Shown: positions 42,481 through 51,509 of the stretch, in pieces
Layout: each line of letters begins with the position of its first letter
How positions within the stretch are numbered: the stretch's first letter is position 1
NCBI RefSeq assembly: GCF_013408795.1
Contig: NZ_JACCCC010000001.1
Coordinates: 496,001 to 560,000 of the forward strand
DNA from: Spinactinospora alkalitolerans
GTDB taxonomy: Bacteria; Actinomycetota; Actinomycetes; Streptosporangiales; Streptosporangiaceae
Length of the DNA: 64,000 bases
Direction of reading: 5' to 3'
Made by a program: the position numbers and the translations under genes
The notes under the pieces: model-generated
Told to the model about the DNA's origin: nothing
The model's input: only the letters and a program-made list of their open reading frames with translations
Database searches by the model: none

Positions 42481-43956
42481 ATGGACATGAGCAGATCCCG
42501 CACTCTTATCGGCGCGGCCACACTGGCGATGCTGATGACCGGCGTGTACGCGCTGCCCGCCGAGGCCGAGGGGGGAGGGAACAATGGCCTGGGGCCCGTC
42601 GCCGTCTCAGGTGAGAGTCCCTTCGAGGCCTGCCCGGGCGAACCGGGCGCCTACACCGCCAACGCCGAGACCGAGCCGTGGATCGCGGTGAACCCGCTTA
42701 ATCCGCGGAACATCGCGGTGGCGTGGCAGCAGGACCGCATGGCGGGGGGCAGCTCCCGAGGCATCGTGGTCGCGGCCAGCCATGACGGCGGCGACAGCTG
42801 GGAGAGCACGCCGCTGCCCGGCTTCGACCCCTGCGCCCTGGAGGAGGGCGACCCCTCCTATCGGGGGACCAACCCCTACCTGTCGTTCACCGCCGACGGC
42901 GCGCTGATCGCATCGGTCACCTCCATCGGGGACACCTACCGGGTGGTCACGGTCCGCTCCGACGACGGCGGCCGCTCCTGGGACGAACCGGTGCTCCTCG
43001 TCGACGACCCCCGGGACCAGGCGCACGACAAGCAGTCCACCACGGCCGACCCCGACGACCCGGACCGGGTGTACGCGGTGTGGAACGCCATGGACATCCC
43101 GGCCGAGGAGCACACCCTGCTGCTCGCGCGCAGCGATGACGGCGGCCGGACGTGGGAGGAGCCGCGGTCCGTCTACCGTCCCGAGGCCCCGGCCGGGACC
43201 GTCGGTGCGCAGATCCTCGTCCAGCCGGACGGGTCGCTGCTCTCCGTCTTCTTCGAGAGCGACCACGCGATCGGCGGTCCGCCGTCGGAGGACCTTCCCG
43301 AGAAGATCCGCGCCATCCGCTCCACCGACGGCGGCGACACCTGGTCGGACCCGGTGACCGTGGCCGACATCGAGCTCAACATCCCGCTGTTCCCCGACAC
43401 CGGGGAGCAGCTCGTGGCGCCGGGCCTGGTCCCCGACGTCGCGATGGATCCGAAGACCGGCGCGGTGTACGCGGTGTGGGCCGATGCGGGGATCTCGACC
43501 AGCGGCAGCGCCATCGGTATCTCCGCCTCGACCGACGGTGGGCGGACCTGGACCGAGTCCCGCCGGATCGACAAGACGCCCGACTCCCCGTACGGCGGGA
43601 CCGGGCAGTCCTTCCTCCCGCAGGTCGAGGTGGACAGGCGGGGCCGCGTCGCCGTCACCTACTACGACTTCCGCCGCGACACCCCCGCTCCCGGAGTCAA
43701 GACCGACGTCTGGGCGGCCGTCTGCGACACCGGCGACTGCGTCACGGACGACCGGAGCAAGTGGGACGAGAGCCACATCGGCGGCTCCTACAAGGGGCTG
43801 GAGGACACCAGCCGGTTCTTCGGCGGGCCGTTCATCGGCACCTACACGTCCCTTGCGACCAACAGCCGCGGGTTCCTGGCGGCCTACACCGCTCCCACCG
43901 GGAATCCGGACAACCCGCAGGACATCGTCGTCTCCGGATTCCGGTTTCGGCGGTGA
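42481..43956 (+). CDS. Secreted BNR/Asp-box beta-propeller (sialidase-like) protein
   Basis: This 491-residue exported protein has a Sec signal (SRTLIGAATLAMLMTGVYALPAEA) and five Asp-box repeats: SHDGGDSW, SDDGGRSW, SDDGGRTW, STDGGDTW and STDGGRTW. They mark a six-bladed sialidase-type propeller. The sialidase arginine triad and catalytic tyrosine pair are not evident by eye, so it may be a binding protein or a different hydrolase. It sits inside a polyketide operon, and its stop overlaps the next SDR's GTG by 4 bp, so co-expression is enforced. A role outside the cell, in product maturation, deglycosylation or sequestration, is conceivable. Confidence 0.85.
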   Translation: MDMSRSRTLIGAATLAMLMTGVYALPAEAEGGGNNGLGPVAVSGESPFEACPGEPGAYTANAETEPWIAVNPLNPRNIAVAWQQDRMAGGSSRGIVVAASHDGGDSWESTPLPGFDPCALEEGDPSYRGTNPYLSFTADGALIASVTSIGDTYRVVTVRSDDGGRSWDEPVLLVDDPRDQAHDKQSTTADPDDPDRVYAVWNAMDIPAEEHTLLLARSDDGGRTWEEPRSVYRPEAPAGTVGAQILVQPDGSLLSVFFESDHAIGGPPSEDLPEKIRAIRSTDGGDTWSDPVTVADIELNIPLFPDTGEQLVAPGLVPDVAMDPKTGAVYAVWADAGISTSGSAIGISASTDGGRTWTESRRIDKTPDSPYGGTGQSFLPQVEVDRRGRVAVTYYDFRRDTPAPGVKTDVWAAVCDTGDCVTDDRSKWDESHIGGSYKGLEDTSRFFGGPFIGTYTSLATNSRGFLAAYTAPTGNPDNPQDIVVSGFRFRR

Positions 43957-44747
43957 GGGCCGGCGCCGGACCCGTGGCGGCCCCCCGGCGGGCACTGGTC
44001 ACCGGGGCGTCCTCGGGGCTGGGCAGGGCGTTCGCGCTGGGGATGGCCGCCCGGGGGGTCGACGTGGTGCTGGTCGGCCGCGGCGCCGACCGGCTTGAGG
44101 CACCGGCCGAGGAGGTCCGCGCGGCCGGCGCCTCGGCCGAGGTGCTGGTCGCCGACCTGGCCGGCGAACCCGGTCGTCGGTCGGTCGCCGAGCGGATCGC
44201 CGACGGGACCGCGCCGGTCGACCTCGTGGTCAACAGCGCCGGCCTGCTCGGCCGCATCGCACCGCTCGCCGAGCAGGAACCGGCGGACCTGGAGGAGGCG
44301 ATCGCCGTCGGCATCACGGCGATCGTGGACCTGACGCGGGCGTCGGTCGCGGCGATGCCCGCGCGCGGCGGAGGCGCCGTGCTCAACGTCTCCTCCTTCA
44401 TGGGCTACGTCCCGGCGCCCCAGGGCGCCGTGTACGCGGCGGCGAAGGCGTTCACCACCTCGTTCAGCGAGAGCGTGCACTGCGAGGTCGCGGGGCGGGG
44501 CGTGCACGTGACCGCGCTGTGCCCCGGGTCGGTCCGCACGGGGCTGCACCGGGATTCCGGCCGGAGCGGCGGGCGGCTGGGCCGCTACCTCGAACCGGAC
44601 ACGGTCGTCGAGGAAGGGCTCGCCGCGGTGCGGGCCGGCGAGCCGATCTGCGTGCCGGGGATGGAGTACCGGATCAAGGTCAAGCTCGGTGCCGTGCTGC
44701 CGCGGGCGGCGGTGCGCAGGCGGGTCCTGCGGATTTGGCGCCAGTGA
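43953..44747 (+). CDS. SDR-family oxidoreductase (DltE/YqjQ-like)
   Basis: This 264-residue short-chain dehydrogenase has cofactor loop TGASSGLGRA, VVNSAG (NNAG variant), and catalytic residues in LNVSSFMG and YAAAKAF. The C-terminus ends in a basic helix (RAAVRRRVLRIWRQ) that could touch the membrane. It differs in subfamily from the two polyketide ketoreductases and looks like the broad acyl/keto-reducing SDR group. GTG at 43953 overlaps the propeller gene stop. Its substrate may be the type I PKS product or the aglycone; nothing in the sequence decides. Confidence 0.88.
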   Translation: MRAGAGPVAAPRRALVTGASSGLGRAFALGMAARGVDVVLVGRGADRLEAPAEEVRAAGASAEVLVADLAGEPGRRSVAERIADGTAPVDLVVNSAGLLGRIAPLAEQEPADLEEAIAVGITAIVDLTRASVAAMPARGGGAVLNVSSFMGYVPAPQGAVYAAAKAFTTSFSESVHCEVAGRGVHVTALCPGSVRTGLHRDSGRSGGRLGRYLEPDTVVEEGLAAVRAGEPICVPGMEYRIKVKLGAVLPRAAVRRRVLRIWRQ

Positions 44748-44772
44748 GGCGACGCCGGAAAGGGAGAGGGCC

Positions 44773-45108
44773 ATGAGTTCGCGAGCACGGGTGCTGGTCT
44801 GGCACCGCGGTGATGACCCCGGCGCCGTCGTGCGCGCCTACGCCGAGGTCAGCGGGGAGTTGGCGCGCATCGACGGCCTCGAAGGCACGGAGCTGCTGTT
44901 CGGCGTCTCCGGCGGAGACGGGATCGTCCTCCAGATGTTCTTCAGCGACATGGAGGCGTTCCGGAGATGGGAGCGCAGTCCGCGGCATCGGGCGGCGACC
45001 TCTCCCATGCGGCGCTACCAGGACCGGTCGCGGCCGGGCGGCCATTACGAGATCTACGAGGTTCCCGAGTTCGACGCGGGTGAGAGCGAAGGGCGGCAGT
45101 GCCGATGA
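44773..45108 (+). CDS. ABM-type small monooxygenase
   Basis: This is the third ABM-like protein (111 residues), starting at ATG 44773 behind GGGAGAGGG. Strand RVLVWHRGDDPGAVVRAYAEV and core QMFFSDMEAFRRWE resemble the ABM at 34.2 kb closely enough to suggest duplication. It is translationally coupled (ATGA) to the large type I PKS, an odd partner for an aromatic-ring oxygenase, which suggests that the genes were fused into one operon with the aromatic pathway. Cofactor-free oxidation of a polycyclic intermediate is the expected activity. Confidence 0.8.
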   Translation: MSSRARVLVWHRGDDPGAVVRAYAEVSGELARIDGLEGTELLFGVSGGDGIVLQMFFSDMEAFRRWERSPRHRAATSPMRRYQDRSRPGGHYEIYEVPEFDAGESEGRQCR

Positions 45109-48100
45109 GTGGACGGGCGGCGGACGGCGGATCGGCGATCGCGATCGTCGGTCTCGGGCTGAGGTATCCCGGCGGCCGGGGCGTGCAGGGCTTCTGGGAC
45201 ATGCTGATCGAAGGGCGGGACGCGATCACCGAGGTGCCCCGCTCGCGCTTCGACGCCGACACGGTCTATGACGAGAACCCTTCGCCGGGGCGGGCCACCA
45301 CGCGGTGGGGCGGCTTCCTGGACGGCATCGATCTGTTCGACGCGGACTTCTTCGGCATCAGCCCCGCCGAGGCCCGAAGCATGGACCCCCAGCAGCGCAT
45401 GCTGCTGGAGGTCGCCTACGAGGCACTGGAGGACGCCGGGGTCGCCCCCGACCGCCTGGCGGGGACACCGGCCGGTGTGTTCATCGGCATGATGAGCGGG
45501 GACTACTGGGAGATCCAGACGAGCGACCCGAAAGGGCTGGACCTCTACTCGCTGAACGGGGCGCATTTCCGCGCGAACGCCGCGGGCCGGCTCTCCTACG
45601 CCTTCGACCTGCGCGGCCCGGCGGTGACCATAGACGCGGCGTGCGCGTCGTCACTCGTCGCCGTACACACGGCCGTCCGCAGTCTGCGCCGGGGCGAATG
45701 CTCGCTCGCCCTGGCGTGCGGGGCCAATCTCGTCCTGCTCCCCCACGACGCGGTGGGCTACTCGCAGGCGGGGATGATGGCCGCCGACGGGCGGTGCAAG
45801 TTCGCCGATGCGCGTGGGGACGGATTCGTGCGCAGCGACGGCGTCGGCGTGGTCGCCCTGCGCCGGCTGGAGGACGCGCTCGCCGACGGCGACCGGATCC
45901 GTGCGGTGATCCTCGGCAGCGGTGTCAACAACAACGGCCGCAGCGGCGGCCACCTCTCGGCACCCAGCCGCACCGCCCAGCGCGACCTGCTGCGCTCCGT
46001 CTACGCGGAGGCGGGGGTCGACCTCTCCGACGTCGACTTCGTGGAGGCGCACGGCACCGGCACCCGGGTGGGCGACCCCGCCGAGCTCGGCGCGCTGGGC
46101 GAAGTGCTGGGGCCCGGCCGGGACCGTCCGCTGCTGGTCGGATCGGTGAAAACGAACATCGGGCACACCGAGGCCGCAGCCGGGATCGCCGGCCTGGCCA
46201 AGGCGGTGCTCGCCTTGGAGCACGGCGTGCTCCCGCCGTCCCTGCACCTCACCGAGCCGAACCCGCTCATCCCCTGGGACGAGCACCCCCTGGAGGTGCC
46301 CACGGAACCGGTCCGTCTCCCCGACCGCGGCCGACCGGCCGTCGCCGGCGTCGATTCGTTCGGCATCAACGGAACGAACGCCCATGTCGTCCTGGCCGCG
46401 GTGCCGCCGGCCGAGGCCGCCGCGGAACCGGCGGCGCACGGCGGGGAGTCCTCCGCGGGGCGTGCCCTCCTGCTGCCGCTGTCCGCGCGCCGCCCTTCGG
46501 CGCTGCGGGAGCTCGCGGGCGCCTATCTTTCCCTGCTCTCCGAGGAGGCGAGTGCGCCGCGCCTGCTCGATCTGTGCCACAGTGCGGCGACCCGGCGCCA
46601 GCACGACGAGGCGCGGCTCGCGGTCGTCGCCGACTCCGCCGAGGGCATGGCCGACGCGTTCCGCGGCCACCTGGACGGCACGCACACGGGGGCGGTGCGC
46701 ACCGCGGACGAAGCTCCCGCGGAGCCGCCGGGCGTGGTCATGGTCTTCCCAGGGCAGGGCGGGCAATGGCCGGGCATGGGGCGCGAGCTGATGGAGACGG
46801 AGCCGGTGTTCGCCGCGTCCATGGCCCAATGCGACGAGGCCATTCGGGCGGAGACGGGATGGTCCGTCATCGAGCTGCTGGAGGACGGTGACCCGGAGCG
46901 GTTCGGTGAACTCGACGTCGTCCAGCCGGCGCTGTGGGCCATGGAGGTGAGCCTGGCGTCCCTGTGGCGCTCCTGGGGCGTGCGGCCCCGCGCCGTCATC
47001 GGGCACAGCATGGGCGAGGCCGCCGCGGCGGTGGTCGCCGGCGCCCTGACGGTGCCCGACGCGGCCGCCGTGATCTGTCGGCGCAGCCGGATCGCCAAGA
47101 GGCTGGCCGGCCACGGCGCGATGGGGTGGGTCGAGCTCCCCGAGGCGGACGTCCAGACCGCCCTGTCCGGATACGGGACCCGGGTCTCCGTCGCGGCGTG
47201 CAACAGTCCGCGCTCCACCGTGATCTCGGGCGCTCCCGACGCCGTCGACGAACTGCTGGCCGGCTTCGAGGGCCGGGGCGTCTTCTGCCGCCGGATCAAC
47301 GTCGACTTCGCCTCGCACAGCCCGCAGATGGACGACATCGCGGACGAGTTGCTGACCGTGCTGTCCGAGGTGCGGCCCGAGCCCGCAACGGTGCCGATCC
47401 TGTCCACCGTCACCGGCGAGACCACCGACGGCTCGGGAATGGACGCAGCCTACTGGGCCGACAACATCCGGCGCCCGGTCCGGTTCGACACCGCCGTTCG
47501 GCGTGCTCTCGAAGCCGCCGAAGGTACCAGTGAGACGGTGTTCATCGAGGTGGGGCCGCATCCCACCGTCATCCCGTCCATCGAAGAGACGCTGCGGGAG
47601 GCTGACGGTCAGGGAACCGCGGTCGCCTCCCTCCGCAGGGAGGAGCCCGAGCGGGCCCGCATGCTGGACGCGGCGGCCGTTCTCTACACCGCCGGGGCAC
47701 GGCTCGCCTGGGACGCGGTGCTCGGAGAGGGCGGGCGGTTCACTCCGCTCCCGGCCTACCCGTGGCAGCGGGAGCCCTACTGGAACTCCGGTTCGCCGTC
47801 CACCGCCCCGGCCCTCGCGCCGCGCCCGACCCACCCGCTCCTGGGGGACGGCGCCGCCGCCCCGTCCGGCAGGGTCCGCTGGGAGGCCGAACTGGACCTG
47901 GGGCGCAACCCCTTCATCTCGGGGCACCTCGTCCAGCGGACCGTCGTGGTCCCCGGGACCGCCTACCTTGAGATGGCCCACCAGGCGGCCTCCGAGCTGC
48001 TCGGCGACGGGCCGGTCGAGGTCGGCGACGTCGTCTACGAGCGCGCCCTGACGCCTCGGCCCGGGGACGCGGGCGTCATCGCCGCCGAGGCCGGAGCCTC

Positions 48101-51100
48101 CGGCGACCGACGCGACTTCGAAGTGGTCGGCCGCGGCCCCGGCGATGACCGGTGGGAACGGCACATGGCGGCGCGCCTGTCCATGCCGCCGGGCCGGCCC
48201 GACGGCACGCTGCCCGTGGACCGGCTGCGCTCCGCGCTCTCCGAGCGGGTCGCGAGCGCGGACTTCTACACCGCCGCGTCCGAGCGCGGCAACCAATGGG
48301 AGGGCGATTGCCGGGGCGTCGCCGAGCTCTGGCTGGGGCCGGGGGAGGCGCTGGCCCGGATCAGCGCCCCCGAACGGGTGGCGGCCGAGCTCGATGGCCA
48401 CCGGTTCCATCCCGCGCTGCTCGACGCCTGCCTGCAACCGGTCTCGGCGCTGCTTCCCGACGCGCTTCCAGGGCAGGAGCACGCCTGGTTCCTCAAGGGG
48501 GCTGAGCGCGTGCGTTTCTACCGCCGCCCAGGCACCGCTCTCTGGTCGCACCTGGTCATGCGGGAGGGCGGGGACCGGGTCGACGTCCGCATCGCCGCCG
48601 AGGACGGGACGCTCGTCGCCGACGTGCGCGGAATGGAGATCCGGTTCCTGAACGGCGCGCGGAGCGGGAGCGGCGGCGCCAGGGACTGGTTCTACGAGCT
48701 GCGCTGGTCTCCGGCGCCCCGGCGGGAACCGGCCCCGCCCGCCGAACCCGGCTCCTGGCTCGTCCTGGCCGGCACGGGGCCGGAAGGCGGGCAGGTCGCC
48801 GAGGCGCTGAAGCGCGCCGGCCATTCCGCCTCCGTCCTGGTTCCGGACGGCGCGCGCGGTACCGACCGCGCCATCGAGGAGGCCGCCGGCCGAGGGCCCT
48901 GGCGGGGCGTCGTCTACCTGCGGGCCTTGGACGCACCTGGTATCGACTCCGACGAGCCCGGTGCCGCCGACAGGGCCGAGTCGCTGACCGGTGCGGGCGT
49001 ACACGGGCTGGTCCGGGCGCTGGCGGCGCACCCCCTGCCTGGCGGGCCCGGACTATGGCTGGTCACCCGCGGCGCCCAGTCGGCGGGGAACCCCGGAGCG
49101 GATCCGTTCCAGGCGCAGCTGTGGGGGATGGGCCGCTCGCTCGCCCAGGAGGACGGCGCCCTCGGCGTGCGCCTCGTCGACCTCGACCCGCGGGGTGGCG
49201 GGATCGAGGCCCTGGTGGAGGAGATGACGGCGCCCGGTCGGGAGGACCAGCTCTGCCTGCGCTCCGGGGAGTGGCTCAGCGCTCGCCTGGTCCCCTGCGA
49301 CCGTGCGGCGGCGGGGACGGAGCGGCCGCGCGCACTGGTGGCCGACTCCGCGGTACGAGCGGTCGCCGGAACGGCACGGGAACGGGTGGCGCCCGCATCC
49401 GACCAGGTCGAGATCGCCGTCGACTACGCCGGCCTCAACTTCCTCGACGTGCTCAGGACGCTGGGGACCTCCTTCGGGGGAGAAGGAGAGGCGGAGTCGG
49501 TCCTGGGACTGGAATGCGCGGGGACCGTCGTGCGGACCGGCACCGAAGTGTATGGCCTCGAAGTGGGGCAGCGTGTCGCGGCCATCGCCCCCGGGGCCAT
49601 GTCCACGCACGTCACGGTATCCGCCGACCTGGTCCGGGCCTATCCCGCGCACCTCAGCGCCGCCGAGGCGGCGACGCTCCCCGTCTCCTACGTGACGGTC
49701 TACCGCGCGCTGTGCGAAGTCGCGCAGGTCCGCGCGGGCGAGACGGTGGTCGTCCACGGGGCCACCGGTGGGACCGGTCTCGCCGCGATGCAGGTCGCGC
49801 GCTGGAGGGGAGCCCGTGTGCTGGCGACCGCGGGGAGCGAGGAGAAGCGCGAGCTCCTCCGGTTCCTCGGGGCCGCGGCCGTCGCGGACTCCCGTTCCCT
49901 CGATTTCGTCGAGGAGTTCCGCCGGGCGACGGGCGGCCGGGGCGCCGACATCGTCCTCAACACCCTGGCCGGCGAGGCACTGGAGGCGAACCTGTCCCTG
50001 CTGGCACCGTACGGACGGCACGTCGAGCTCGGGAAGAGGGACATCAGCGAGGGGGAACGCATCGGATTGCACGATTTCCAGCGCCAGTTGTCGTTCCACG
50101 CGGTGGACGTCCGGCGGATGGTCGTGGAGGATCCCGAGCGGGCCGGGGCGCTGCTTGAGCGGGTCCTGGAGCTGGTCGGTGACGGCGTGCTGGGACCGCT
50201 GCCCTACCGCGCCTTCCCCGCCGAACGCGCCCGGGAGGCGTTCGACCTCATGAAGCGGGCGCGGCACAGGGGCAAGATCGTATTCGGCATGTCCGGTCAT
50301 CCGGTCGCCGATGCGGAGCGGGCGGGCGCCGGGCTCGCCGTGCGGGCCGACGCCACCTACCTCATCACCGGGGGCGCGGGCGACCTCGGCAGGGCGCTCG
50401 CCATCCGGCTCGTCGACCGCGGGGCACGCCACCTCCTGCTCATCGGGCGTTCCGCACCGGCACCGGGGAGCGCGGCAGCCGGCGACCTGGACGCCCTCCG
50501 GAGGCGAGGCGCCCGGATCGAGTTCGCCCGGGCCGACTGCGCGGACGAGGAGCGCCTGCGCTCGCTCTTGGAAAGACGGGCCGCCGAGGGGCTGCCTCCC
50601 GTGCGGGGCGCGGTGCACGCGGCCGGCGTGCTCGAGCCGGCTCCGCTCGCGGAGCTCACCGACGAGGAGTTCGCCGCCGCCACCCGGGCCAAGGTCCGCG
50701 GCGGCCGGGCGCTGCACCGGGTACTGGCCGGTGCGGACCTCGACTTCTTCGTCCTGTACTCGTCGGCGTCGGCGGTCATCGACTCGCCGCTCATGGCCGC
50801 CTATGCGGCGGGGAACGCGTTCCTGGACGCTTTGGCGCACGACAGGCGTGCGGCGGGGCTCGCCGCCACCACGGTCGGCTGGGGTTTCTGGGAGGGCGCC
50901 GGGATGGCGCATCGAGTGGCCGAGCGCCAGGAGCGGACGATCATGCCCCAGGGAGTCGAGGGCTTCGGTCTGCGGGAAGGGCTGGAGGTGCTGGAGCGGC
51001 TGGTCGCGGACGGGGCGGTACAGACGGTCGTGATGCCGACGGACTGGCAGGAGTGGGCGCGCGCGCATCCGGGGCCCGCCGCCCGGCCGGTGTTCGACGT

Positions 51101-51455
51101 CGTCGCTCGCCGGGGGACCGCTGAGCCTGCTCCCGTGCCCGCGCCGCGAGAGCCCGCCGCCCCCGGGGCCGCGGTACCGGAGGCCGGGCCGTCGCGGGGC
51201 GGTGAGCTGCGCGACTATCTGCAGGAGCAGGTCGCCGGCGTGCTCGGCGTCCGCGCGGATCAGGTCGGTTTCAAACGACCGCTGAACCGGATCGGCCTGG
51301 ATTCGCTGATGGCCGTGGAGCTCCGCAACAACATCCGCCGCGACCTGGGCGTCACCGTCCCGGTGGTGAAGATGGTCGGGAGCGGGACCCTGGCCGACGT
51401 CGCCTCAGCCATCGCTGAGCAGCGGGACGGCGCGGAGGAGTCGGCGGCCGAATGA
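45105..51455 (+). CDS. Iterative type I PKS, KS-AT-DH-ER-KR-ACP (mycocerosic-acid-synthase-like order)
   Basis: This is a 2116-residue single-module, fully reducing PKS. The KS (about 10-425) has Cys180 in DAACASSL, VEAHGTGTRVGDP and KTNIGHTEAA. The AT (540-850) has GHSMGE near 632 and FASH near 734 where malonyl ATs have HAFH and methylmalonyl ATs YASH, so extender choice is open. The DH (910-1130) has His near 939 but the usual glycine four residues later is Arg (HLVQRTVVVP); DACLQ near 1107 is intact. The ER (1430-1740) has GATGGTGLAAMQ, the KR (1750-1945) has TGGAGDLG with Ser and Tyr, and the ACP serine is near 2066 (GLDSLM). There is no thioesterase, so a separate acyltransferase, probably the KAS III-like protein, must offload the saturated chain. 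Confidence 0.97.
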   Translation: MSGRAADGGSAIAIVGLGLRYPGGRGVQGFWDMLIEGRDAITEVPRSRFDADTVYDENPSPGRATTRWGGFLDGIDLFDADFFGISPAEARSMDPQQRMLLEVAYEALEDAGVAPDRLAGTPAGVFIGMMSGDYWEIQTSDPKGLDLYSLNGAHFRANAAGRLSYAFDLRGPAVTIDAACASSLVAVHTAVRSLRRGECSLALACGANLVLLPHDAVGYSQAGMMAADGRCKFADARGDGFVRSDGVGVVALRRLEDALADGDRIRAVILGSGVNNNGRSGGHLSAPSRTAQRDLLRSVYAEAGVDLSDVDFVEAHGTGTRVGDPAELGALGEVLGPGRDRPLLVGSVKTNIGHTEAAAGIAGLAKAVLALEHGVLPPSLHLTEPNPLIPWDEHPLEVPTEPVRLPDRGRPAVAGVDSFGINGTNAHVVLAAVPPAEAAAEPAAHGGESSAGRALLLPLSARRPSALRELAGAYLSLLSEEASAPRLLDLCHSAATRRQHDEARLAVVADSAEGMADAFRGHLDGTHTGAVRTADEAPAEPPGVVMVFPGQGGQWPGMGRELMETEPVFAASMAQCDEAIRAETGWSVIELLEDGDPERFGELDVVQPALWAMEVSLASLWRSWGVRPRAVIGHSMGEAAAAVVAGALTVPDAAAVICRRSRIAKRLAGHGAMGWVELPEADVQTALSGYGTRVSVAACNSPRSTVISGAPDAVDELLAGFEGRGVFCRRINVDFASHSPQMDDIADELLTVLSEVRPEPATVPILSTVTGETTDGSGMDAAYWADNIRRPVRFDTAVRRALEAAEGTSETVFIEVGPHPTVIPSIEETLREADGQGTAVASLRREEPERARMLDAAAVLYTAGARLAWDAVLGEGGRFTPLPAYPWQREPYWNSGSPSTAPALAPRPTHPLLGDGAAAPSGRVRWEAELDLGRNPFISGHLVQRTVVVPGTAYLEMAHQAASELLGDGPVEVGDVVYERALTPRPGDAGVIAAEAGASGDRRDFEVVGRGPGDDRWERHMAARLSMPPGRPDGTLPVDRLRSALSERVASADFYTAASERGNQWEGDCRGVAELWLGPGEALARISAPERVAAELDGHRFHPALLDACLQPVSALLPDALPGQEHAWFLKGAERVRFYRRPGTALWSHLVMREGGDRVDVRIAAEDGTLVADVRGMEIRFLNGARSGSGGARDWFYELRWSPAPRREPAPPAEPGSWLVLAGTGPEGGQVAEALKRAGHSASVLVPDGARGTDRAIEEAAGRGPWRGVVYLRALDAPGIDSDEPGAADRAESLTGAGVHGLVRALAAHPLPGGPGLWLVTRGAQSAGNPGADPFQAQLWGMGRSLAQEDGALGVRLVDLDPRGGGIEALVEEMTAPGREDQLCLRSGEWLSARLVPCDRAAAGTERPRALVADSAVRAVAGTARERVAPASDQVEIAVDYAGLNFLDVLRTLGTSFGGEGEAESVLGLECAGTVVRTGTEVYGLEVGQRVAAIAPGAMSTHVTVSADLVRAYPAHLSAAEAATLPVSYVTVYRALCEVAQVRAGETVVVHGATGGTGLAAMQVARWRGARVLATAGSEEKRELLRFLGAAAVADSRSLDFVEEFRRATGGRGADIVLNTLAGEALEANLSLLAPYGRHVELGKRDISEGERIGLHDFQRQLSFHAVDVRRMVVEDPERAGALLERVLELVGDGVLGPLPYRAFPAERAREAFDLMKRARHRGKIVFGMSGHPVADAERAGAGLAVRADATYLITGGAGDLGRALAIRLVDRGARHLLLIGRSAPAPGSAAAGDLDALRRRGARIEFARADCADEERLRSLLERRAAEGLPPVRGAVHAAGVLEPAPLAELTDEEFAAATRAKVRGGRALHRVLAGADLDFFVLYSSASAVIDSPLMAAYAAGNAFLDALAHDRRAAGLAATTVGWGFWEGAGMAHRVAERQERTIMPQGVEGFGLREGLEVLERLVADGAVQTVVMPTDWQEWARAHPGPAARPVFDVVARRGTAEPAPVPAPREPAAPGAAVPEAGPSRGGELRDYLQEQVAGVLGVRADQVGFKRPLNRIGLDSLMAVELRNNIRRDLGVTVPVVKMVGSGTLADVASAIAEQRDGAEESAAE

Positions 51456-51467
51456 GGCCGGCGCCCC

Positions 51468-51505
51468 CGGCGGCCGTCCCGCCGCCGGGGGCGGGACGGC
51501 CGCCG
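51468..51505. terminator. Bidirectional terminator between the type I PKS and the 2,3-dehydratase gene
   Basis: A perfect 16-bp GC stem (51468-51483 with 51490-51505) with a 6-nt loop occupies the 54-bp gap between the convergent stops. It would stop both transcripts. Confidence 0.75.
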
Positions 51506-51509
51506 CCGT

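Noticed and set aside
45651-49031. A 1126-codon open frame antisense to the type I PKS
   Set aside because: It lies opposite conserved KS, AT and DH motifs. Its composition (His, Arg and Gly rich, no domain) is that of a high-GC shadow frame.
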